From Sclerotiophoma versabilis (taxonomy: Eukaryota > Ascomycota > Dothideomycetes > Pleosporales > Didymellaceae): 64,000 nucleotides of DNA. The notes beneath the pieces were generated by a model, which was not told the DNA's origin, searched no databases, and saw only the letters and a program-made list of their open reading frames with translations. The DNA lies in NCBI GenBank assembly GCA_012274445.1, contig JAAROD010000004.1, positions 2,666,001-2,730,000 on the forward strand, given 5' to 3'. This document shows, in pieces, positions 56,596 through 64,000 of the stretch; the stretch's first letter is position 1, and every line of letters begins with the position of its first letter. Position numbers and translations under genes: made by a program.

Positions 56596-58206
56596 ATGCT
56601 ACCCAGCATCTTCCTCCTTGTGTCCCTTGTACCCTCCGCATATGCTTTCTCGATTCCGCCGTTACATCGCCTCAAGTTCCTTGGTGCCGCCAACGCACAG
56701 AAGCAGCAGCCCCTGCGAGACACGCTCGAGGCATGGATACAGCAGGAAGAGCGGATAGCGCTGGATAAGCTGCTAGCGAACGTGGCGCCAGGTGGGCGCA
56801 ACGTCGAAGGGCAAGATGTAGCACCTGGCACTGTGGTTGCTAGTCCGAGTCAAGACGGGCCAGACTACTGGTATCAATGTGAGTTGGCTGGTGGGATGTG
56901 TGTATGTAAAATCTAACGTGACGTAGGGGTTCGAGATGCTGCGATCACCATGAACACCCTTGTAGATGTCTACGCCGACGACACATCCTCTCCAGTCGGC
57001 GGGAAGCTCTCTAACATTCTCGATGCCTACACTTCCTTGCAACAAACAATTCAACACACCTCCAACCCATCCGGTACCTTTGGTGACCTCTCAGGGCTCG
57101 GCGAGCCGAAGTTCGAAGTCGATGGCACACCATTTACAGGCTCGTGGGGTCGACCTCAGCGAGACGGACCGGCCCTGCGCGCTCTAACCCTCATCAACTA
57201 CCTTCGCGCGTACAACACCTCACACCCTAGTTTGTGGACCTCGGCTCAAGCGGACGACTTCTTCGCACCCTTCTACGAGGCAAGTATGCCACCTACTAGC
57301 GTCATCAAAGCCGATCTCGAGTATGTGAGCCACTACTGGAATCAATCTGGTTTCGATCTCTGGGAGGAGGTGGAAGGTCTGCACTTCTTCACCCTCATGG
57401 TCAGTGCACGGAGTCTGCGTGAGGGAAGTCAACTCGCACGCGCATTTGGCGACCTCGGGGCAGCGGACTGGTATACGTTGCAAGCTTCGTACATTGAGAA
57501 GCTACTCTCTAAGTTCTGGAACAAGCAGAAGGGTCACCTCGTCGAGACACTGTGGAGCAAGAGGTCTGGATTGGACTGCGGACTCCTGCTCGGCTCGCTG
57601 CACGCTCTGCCTGCTGATGGGTCGGATGAGGGTGCCGTGTATCCGCCATGGTCAGACGAGATACTTGTCTCCCTCCTCGCCTTGACTCGCGACCAGCGAG
57701 ACCGCTTCCCTATCAACAGCAGCCCCCCATCCTCCTCCGATGACGCAGACGACGAACCACCCTTCGAAGGCACAGGTCTCGGCCGCTACCCCGAAGATAA
57801 ATACAACGGCTACACCACCACGCACCACGGCAACCCGTGGTTTCTCTGCACCTCCAGCGCCGCAGAGGTCCTCTATCGCACTGCCTCGCATATCGCCACC
57901 TCGAACCTCACCATCTCGTCTACTTCTCTCCCCTTTTACGCCGCCCTCCTTGCTTCATCAAGTCTCGACATCAACGAAGGGACCTATGGACCTAGCGATG
58001 CGCTGTTCCACTCGACCATCGAGCGTTTAGGCGCCGTAGCCGACCAATTCCTGAGCGTGGTAAAGCGACATGTCGACGCAGATGGCGGTATGAGTGAGCA
58101 GTTTGACAAGGAGACAGGGTTTATGACGGGCGCGCGGGATTTAACATGGAGTTATGGCGCTTTTCTACAGGCTGTGCGTGCTAGGAAGCATATGACGAGC
58201 TTATGA
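56596..58206 (+). CDS. Secreted GH15 glucoamylase without starch-binding domain
   Basis: Exo-acting glucan 1,4-alpha-glucosidase. Two exons (56596-56878, 56927-58206; 48-nt intron) give 520 aa. The first 18-20 residues (MLPSIFLLVSLVPSAYAF) form a signal peptide. GH15 signatures: DYWYQWVRDAAITMNTLVD with the intron inside the Trp codon, GEPKFEVDGTPFTGSWGRPQ, RDGPALRALTLINYL, the acid-containing FDLWEEVEGLHFFTLMV, the GNPWFLCTSSAAEVLY segment, GGMSEQFDKETG holding the likely base, and ARDLTWSYGAFLQAV. The family's two catalytic glutamates are therefore visible. The protein ends soon after the catalytic domain (KHMTSL), with no Ser/Thr linker or CBM20, unlike the classical Aspergillus enzyme. 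It is likely involved in starch or glycogen use, or in wall glucan turnover. Confidence 0.94.
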
Positions 58207-58400
58207 ATGGGATTGAGGGGTGCTTTTTTGAGACGGCGAGGGATGAGTTATGATGTTATGACTTGATTTACGGATGCGGTTATGAGTGGGTTGGATTGCA
58301 GGTTTGATACCCTCGTTCTTTTTTTTTTTTTTTTTTTTTTTTTGGGCAATAATGTTACTCTCTATGATACCTGTGCTGTACCTGTCGCTGACATGAAGTG
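58207..58400. other. 3' flank of the glucoamylase gene
   Basis: Short flank with a pure T25 run at 58319-58343; nothing else was seen. Confidence 0.5.
58319..58343. repeat. Homopolymer T25
   Basis: Uninterrupted run of 25 thymines just beyond the glucoamylase gene, followed by TTTGGGCAAT where the run ends. Confidence 0.9.
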
Positions 58401-58439
58401 ACGTGGAGTGGAAGGTCTGCATTGCAACTACAGGCCCGT

Positions 58440-58960
58440 CCCTGCTACATGGCCTTTGTTCGCCCTCCCGCAACTCGAATACCTTCACGTCCAAGAGGTG
58501 TGCCTGGCGAGTCATTCCGATCGCAAGGACCTGCAAAACTGGTCAAGTTAAGATAATGCTCCCAGTCTGAAGGAGCTTGTGCTCGAGATGCTTTCCATCA
58601 CATGGTGGAAAGATGACGACGTGGACGCACAGAACCCCATCATCCGCATGTCTCGCAGCATTCAACAACCTATCAGGGATTGCGAAAGAGTTGCTCGACG
58701 TGGGCCCGGAGGTCGTACCGGAGGTCAGTCTGGTACTGCCACGGTCGCTAAAGTCTTTGACACTTGATGTGAAAGATGGAAAAAGCATGGCAACAGCTCT
58801 CGAAGTCGGCTTTGCACATGGTCATCAACGAGGTTCGAGATCGCTTTCCGGTGCTTGATAATATCGAGATCTGTTGGGTACAGGGCGATACTCCAGCCTC
58901 GGGCGCAGATGCCAAAAGAGTCTACCGTCTGGGCTGGTCGATGCATTTGCTCGCCATAAA
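58440..58960 (+). pseudogene. Relic of an LRR/F-box-like gene
   Basis: A coding-like stretch broken by a stop and at least two frame changes. Frame pieces read in order: LFALPQLEYLHVQEVCLASH, a TAA at 58549-58551, NAPSLKELVLEMLSITWWKD, then in a second frame FNNLSGIAKELLDVGPEV and LPRSLKSLTLDVKDGK, then in a third frame AWQQLSKSALHMVINEVRDR and FPVLDNIEICW. The spaced leucines and phrases of the type 'PSLKELVLE' resemble leucine-rich repeats of fungal F-box proteins. No GT-AG introns that would repair it were found. No protein is proposed here, only the relic; the family assignment is tentative. Confidence 0.55.
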
Positions 58961-59823
58961 GTCCGACTTACCCAAATCTGGCCGGAGCTGTAAAATTGGT
59001 CATCTCAGCCGCGGTTACTTGCACGCACCAAGCAAGCGGTGCCATCGACCGTAGCCATACTGCCGAGTCTAACATCACTCTCTCAGACAAGCAAGCGTAT
59101 GAGCAATGAGTTTCCAACAGCTACCCGTCATCGTACCACAACTGCCGGACCAGCAATTCACTCCTTACTTACATCTCCCTCACGTCACCGCGCTCTCTCA
59201 CATCTCTGAAACCCAGTCAGTAACGAAAGGGGCTTGCAGACTGCCGTATTGTATTGCCACTCTGAATGCACTGCGTGAGCATGTTCGAACACGGTTGCTG
59301 GAACTAACGCGGCTCGAGATTGTGCGGCATGGCTACCGTGGACTCAAAGCGCGAATACTCCGCCGCGCGACTTGATCGAGAGAGGTCTCCAGCGAAGACG
59401 TGTCGAAACCGTGTCTCAAAAGCTTGGTTTTGTAAAGACTTGATGTGCTTTCACGAGTTTTGTAGGCGGGGGGGGGGGGGGGGGGGGGGGGGTTTACAAA
59501 ATGTCCAGATTGGTGACTAGATGCTTGCTGACATGTATGAAAGCTTTATGCAGTGTTAGCTCTCAAATTGGCACACAGGGCTGATGAAAACAAAAATCAT
59601 TGCAACTTCCCCAATGGCCCATGATGTTGTGTTGATCTAATTTGCTAGTAACGACTCAAAGATGCCATGTGACGTGCAGTTTTATCTTCATTCAACCAAC
59701 TTTTGTGGTATGTTTTATCATCATCTTTCATCTCTCAGATTTGGGTATGCAACGTACAAATGTCCCTCCTTGCATGGCTGTGCCGTGTGAACGCCATACT
59801 CCGCCCTGCGCCTACAGATTCCG
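58961..59823. other. Spacer with a G25 run, downstream of BUB3
   Basis: No supported gene. An 89-codon frame at 59106-59375 may be more of the decayed gene to its left but has no recognisable motif. The tract G25 lies inside. Confidence 0.4.
59468..59492. repeat. Homopolymer G25
   Basis: Uninterrupted run of 25 guanines in the spacer 3' of BUB3. Exact length is likely uncertain because such runs are hard to sequence. Confidence 0.85.
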
Positions 59824-60905
59824 CTATTTCTTCTTGCCTTGCGCCTCCGTGTCGCTGAGTTCCCTGATGAACACCTTGATGACGCCATCTGGCACATCGT
59901 CTACGCCGTCCTCAAACCCTGGGCTGACGCCGACTGCCATGAACTTGCCGTCGGCCGAGAACTCGATGGTCTGCACGCTCGCGGGGAATTTCTGATACTG
60001 TCTTATCCTCCTCTTTGCAACCGCGTCCCACAGCGCTACAACGCCGTCACCTCCTCCTGTTGCAAAGGTGCCATGGACGGGATGGTATGCCAGCGCATTG
60101 ACGGGGTATACGACATCCTGCCCATCCACGTTCTGACGATGACACTTGAACGCGTACTTCCTCGACTGGCTCTCGTCACTTGGATCGAACCATTCGACCG
60201 CTACACGGCCCTCAATGCTCGAACTAGAGTATCCGGCATCGTTTGGCATGCATGATACGGCGCGCGTCATGTACTTCATCGAGCTTTCTCTCCGCTGCCA
60301 GGGCTCGACGTCGACTGCTTCTCCACCACCCTGCTTCGCTGCATTTGATAGCGCGTCCAGTTGGTAGATGTTGACTGCGCGGCTGGCCATTGCGACGACG
60401 AGTTTGGTGGCCGAGGCGGAGAGAGAGAAGGGCTTTGAGGGGAGGCTGATGACGGAGAAGTCGCCGGGGTTGTTGAGGTCGTGGAGGTGCAGTGTCGAGT
60501 CCCATGACGCAGAGATGAGGAGGTTGTGTGCAGCGGAGTAGAGAATGTTGCGGACACCCTGGGAGTGCGTTGAGACGACTGTTTGCGCGCCAGTGGAGAG
60601 GTCGATTCTAGTGCTCGTTAGCTTGGGGTTCAAGATGTGGGTTGTGGGCCATTGTACCTCCTCACTTCCCAGTCCAGTCCTGCACTGAACGCCTCGTTGT
60701 CGTCGCGGCCAAAGCATACGTCTAGTACGGGCGCGCGGTGTTCGAACTTCTGCAGCAGCTTGCCGCCAGGCTCGCCGTGTGTGTCGTAGAGGTATACATG
60801 TCTGTCCCACGACGAGACCAACAGTCGCGTCGGTGTGCGCGGCGAGAATCTGACGGAAGATATTGGCTCTGTGGGGTTCTGAGCGAGCTCGAATTGGCTG
60901 GACAT
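59824..60905 (-). CDS. BUB3: Spindle-assembly checkpoint WD-repeat protein Bub3
   Basis: Seven-bladed propeller that binds phosphorylated MELT repeats of the kinetochore protein KNL1/Spc105 and recruits Bub1/BubR1. Two exons (60905-60658, 60607-59824; 50-nt intron with CTAACG branch) give 343 aa. Segments: PISSVRFSPRTPTRLLVSSW, DRHVYLYDT, APVLDVCFGRDDNEAFSAGL, DWEVRRIDLSTG across the junction, VRNILYSAAHNLLISASWD, MASRAVNIYQLDAL, the long WQRRESSMKYMTRAVSCMPN block, GRVAVEWFD, YAFKCHRQ, VYPVNALAYHPVHGTFATGG and DGVVALWDAVAKRRIRQYQK. The FKCHR and NALAYHP signatures separate Bub3 from the related mRNA-export factor Rae1/Gle2. It shares a 154-bp divergent promoter with GPN2. Confidence 0.95.
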
Positions 60906-61059
60906 GTTGGCGATGTTTGCGACGAATCGCTGGTGTTTGGAAAGCTCGAGGTGCAGCTCACCCGCAAAACATGGCTGACTAAGCTCCTGTAGGGCTGACT
61001 AGCCCCACCACAATTCTCAAGCTTCCAGAGCTCTCTGGTTTCTGTGATGCAACACCACA
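60906..61059. promoter_or_regulatory. Compact bidirectional promoter BUB3 / GPN2
   Basis: Only 154 bp separate the two start codons, including both 5' leaders, so the promoters must overlap. Confidence 0.6.
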
Positions 61060-62314
61060 ATGCCGTTCGCTCAGCTGGTGATAGGCCCGCCAGGCTCTGG
61101 CAAGTCTACCTACTGCGATGGAATGCAGCAGTTTATGGGCGCTATTGAGCGTAAATGCTCCGTCGTCAACCTCGACCCCGCCAACGACCACTGCTCGTAT
61201 GAGCCGGCCGTAGATGTCCGAGACCTGGTTACGATAGACGAGATCATGGAGCAGGAGTCGCTCGGGCCAAACGGTGGCATTCTCTATGCTTTGGAGGAGC
61301 TTGAGCATAACTTCGACTGGCTCGAAGAGGGCCTGAAGGAGCTCCAAGGTCCGCACGCCATTATCCTGTACATGTCGCAGCGATACTGAGTAGTCGCAGA
61401 TGACTATATTCTCTTTGACTGCCCTGGGCAAGTCGAGCTCTTCACCTCTCACTCATCACTGCGCAACATCTTCTTCCGCCTCCAAAAACTTGGGTATCGA
61501 GTATTCGCCCACCACCCAATGCACGCAGCAACCGGCTAACATGGACCAGCTCGTCGTCGTACACCTGACCGACTCGATCATTCTCTCGCGGCCGTCGCTG
61601 TATGTGTCGTCTCTGCTTCTCGCCTTGCGCAGCATGCTGCAGATGGACCTCCCACACTTGAACGTCCTTACGAAGATCGACAACCTACAAAACTACCCGA
61701 ACCTGCCCTTCAACCTCGACTTTTACACCGAAGTCCAGGACCTCCACTACCTCCTACCACATTTGAACCGCGAACAGACCTCAGGCATACCAGGACCTAC
61801 ATCGGTGGGCGCAAGCGACGACACAGATATGGACGATGAGGAGCCAACGTCGAAATTCTCAGCATTGAACAAGGCGATTGTCGAGCTTGTTGAGGAGTTT
61901 GCACTCGTAGGCTTCGAGACACTTGCTGTCGAAGACAAGAAGAGCATGATGACACTGCTGCGCGCTATAGATCGCGCGGGCGGCTATGCGCTCGGCGGCA
62001 TTGAAGGCGCGAACGAAACAGTTTGGTCGATGGCCATGCAGCAAGATGCTGTGACGATGGACGCGCGCGATGTGCAGGAGAGGTGGTTGGACAGAAGAGA
62101 CGAGCTAGACGAAGAGGAGAGGAGGGCATGGGAGAGCGAGACTAAAGAGATGCGTGACCGGCCCGAGGCTGAAATGCCCCCTACGCCTGTTGCGCGACCA
62201 GAGCCCAAGGCGAGAGCTGCAGACGAGGACGACGAGATGGATGACCTGGAAGAAATGAGGCAATTTATGGACAAGCAGAAGAAGGATGGAGGTATCAATA
62301 TTGTCAAGAAGTGA
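61060..62314 (+). CDS. GPN2: GPN-loop GTPase 2
   Basis: Small GTPase needed for assembly and nuclear import of RNA polymerase II and III; acts with Gpn1/Npa3 and Gpn3. Three exons (61060-61348, 61400-61500, 61550-62314) give 384 aa. The P-loop is GPPGSGKSTY, then VVNLDPANDHCSYEPAVDVR, the diagnostic GPN motif in LGPNGGILYALE, the G3 motif DCPGQVELFT formed just after the first intron, and TKID as G4. The C-terminal tail is acidic (EEERRAWESETKEMRD, DEDDEMDDLEEMRQF). The first intron's donor is GTCCGC, weak at +4/+5, but both junctions keep phase and rebuild LQDDYILFDCPGQ and LGYRLVVVHLTDS. Confidence 0.94.
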
Positions 62315-62799
62315 GCAGAGACTTGGAATATGTCGAAGGCCATAGCACTCCCGTCACTGTCCGAAGGCTCGCCCAACAGATTTGGCGCTGCATGGAAACA
62401 GTGGCGAAACGCGAGCTTGCGAGGCGAGACGAGAGCATAACCTGTTCGATCAGGGGAACAGAGCTCCAGAGGTGGACGCACCAGCAGCTGAGACCCAAAC
62501 GATGACCAGGCAGCGAGCCCCACATAACCGCGGGGTAGCGTATTACACGCGTCGCGTGAGTGAAAGGTGCGCGCTCGACATGCATGTAGATCATAGACAC
62601 ACAACGACCCTGTCAACTGACATGCTGCCCCCGTTTGGCCATTTTGGTGCTTACTGTACATTTCATGTTGAAGCGCAAGATCTCGGACTATGACGCATCT
62701 GATTCGTCGATCTTTGGTGATGTTCCAGCGCGGAACAAGCGCCTCTTCCGATCCAAGAACAGCAACAAACAGCAGTGGGCGCCGCAGCGACAGAACACG
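62315..62799. promoter_or_regulatory. Spacer GPN2 to CHM7
   Basis: The last 135 bases (from an ATG at 62665) are open in frame with CHM7 and could be an N-terminal extension or 5' leader. No other gene was recognised. Confidence 0.4.
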
Positions 62800-64000
62800 A
62801 TGAGCGAGCTGCTAGAGTTTATTTTACAGCACGAGGAAGCTTTCAAGAAGTGCGCGCAGCCTTTGGCTCATCTGGACTATACTGACACATGCAAGCCAGC
62901 AGCGCCTTGCGTCCCTGTATGCGGACTTCCGGCAGCAGCTCGAGATCAACCCAGACGGATACCATGCCAACATCGCAGCCTGGACAAAAGCGCTGACTGA
63001 TGCTGCGCGAGCCGGCGTCATACCTACGCAAGGAACCACTCACGACCTACTGAACATACGTACCGCCGACGATCTTGCGCGAGCGCTGCAACATCCGCAG
63101 TACGGGAAGCCAACATGTCTGCCTGCCGTGTTCCACGAGGCGGTGCAAAAGAAGGAGATGATACTCTTGAAAGACTTCATGAACTCAAAGACCAGCATAT
63201 ACAAGACATCGTGGATACCAACACCGTGGTCAGCGCTGCAGTGGAGTCTGCGAACGGTTGGTGTACTGGGGAAGGCTGCTCCGCCTGACAAGCTCGCAGT
63301 CAAGAACTACGTCGTGCTGAAGAACGTCGAGGTAGCCGGCGACGAGATCCTGAAGAAGATGAAGGAGCACACATCGACCGCCGACCGAGTCCTGTCACGA
63401 CGAGACTTCCTTGAACGCTTCTCGCACACGCTCAATCCTGCCGCACCACTCACGAATAACGACCTCAATATCATGCTCGTGTATCTCGCTCGAGACAAGC
63501 AGGCGATAACCTACGATTCGCAAACTATCAAGTTCAAGCCCGAGCATGAAGCCCAACCCCTGCCCGTCACCGAAGAAGATGCCGCGATCGCAGGCCTCCG
63601 CGACACACTCGCGAACATCAACGCCCAGATTCCGCCGCTCATGGAGAAGATTGCCTCCGCCGATGCTGCAGCTCGCGAAGCAGTCGCCGCGAAGCAGATG
63701 GTCCGCGCCAAAGCCGCTCTACGCTCGAAGAAGCTCGCCGAAACGGCACTCGCACAGCGCTCTGACATCGCACTCCAACTCGAAGGCGTATACACACAGC
63801 TCCAGCAAGCAGCTGACCAGGTCGAGATCGTTGAAGCCATGCGCGCCGGTGCCGCGGCACTCAAGGGTCTCAACGAGAAGGTCGGCGGTGCAGAAGGCGT
63901 GCAGGGCGTTGTTGATGCAGTCAATGAGCAGATGGCTACTACGGAGGAGATTACCAATATCATCAACGAGACAGATACAGCTATCGATGAGGTGGATATT
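62800..64000 (+). CDS. CHM7: ESCRT-III-like Snf7 family protein Chm7/CHMP7, 3'-truncated by the window edge
   Basis: Chm7 acts with inner-nuclear-membrane LEM proteins (Heh1/Src1) in nuclear-envelope surveillance and sealing. Exons 62800-62849 and 62896 to the edge; the 46-nt intron ends at CAAG to rebuild EEAFKNQQRLASLYADFRQQ. The N-terminal winged-helix part includes LEINPDGYHANIAAWTKALT, DAARAGVIP, PAVFHEAVQKKEMILLKDFM and TPWSALQWSLRTVG. The Snf7-like core begins near the window end with long helices (AAREAVAAKQMVRAKAALRS, KKLAETALAQRSDIALQLEG). The start at 62800 (MSELLEFILQHEEAF) has A at -3 and fits the family; an in-frame ATG at 62665 would add 45 basic residues (MLKRKISDYDASDSS...). 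The C-terminus, with any export signal or MIM, is outside. Confidence 0.88.

Noticed and set aside
1..64000. CRISPR array, bacterial operons or phage
   Set aside because: The window is eukaryotic with spliced genes; no regularly spaced direct repeats of CRISPR type were seen.

Overview
The window looks like euchromatic DNA of a filamentous ascomycete, most likely a Dothideomycete of the Pleosporales type. The evidence is eukaryotic gene structure with many 50-80 nt GT-AG introns carrying CTAAC/CTGAC-like branch sites near the acceptor, fungal-only families (HET, DUF3176, DUF3112, TRPY channels, Opi10/Hikeshi), compact spacing, and a base composition near 50% GC. The taxon is an inference from family composition, not from a search.

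Layout. 1-22.5 kb is a dense housekeeping block: sulfite reductase beta subunit (partial, -), FAD synthetase (+), Hikeshi/Opi10 (+), proteasome ubiquitin receptor Rpn13 (-), ribosomal protein eL6 (+), a sterol-desaturase-like enzyme (-), a DUF3176 membrane protein (+), the three-domain wybutosine enzyme Tyw4/Ppm2 (-), the autophagy PROPPIN Atg18 (+) and the proteasome regulator PI31 (+). 22.5-30 kb holds no gene I can support. 30-43 kb is a sparser, more fungal-specific block: a C2H2 zinc-finger regulator with a tandemly duplicated terminal exon (-), a 14-exon TRPY-type cation channel full of tiny exons (-), a hypothetical protein (+), a DUF3112 membrane protein (+) and a HET-domain protein (-). 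43-64 kb returns to conserved genes: hemerythrin-like protein (-), Dcc1 (-), a large RhoGEF (+), a second, longer TRPY-type channel with an 8-nt microexon (+), a GH15 glucoamylase (+), a broken LRR-like gene relic, Bub3 (-), Gpn2 (+) and Chm7/CHMP7 (+, partial).

Functional links. The genes do not form one pathway or a metabolite cluster. Suggestive pairs are sulfite reductase head-to-head with FAD synthetase, two proteasome factors (Rpn13, PI31), two chromosome-segregation factors (Dcc1, Bub3), Bub3/Gpn2 sharing a 154-bp divergent promoter, and two divergent TRPY channels about 17 kb apart.

The most noteworthy observations are about gene architecture rather than a new system. A 123-bp exon+intron tandem duplication gives the zinc-finger gene two alternative exons, either of which completes the third finger. 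The channel genes contain runs of microexons (8, 16, 20, 21, 28, 29 nt). Exon coordinates were derived by hand from splice signals, reading frame and remembered family patterns; none has been checked against transcripts or databases.
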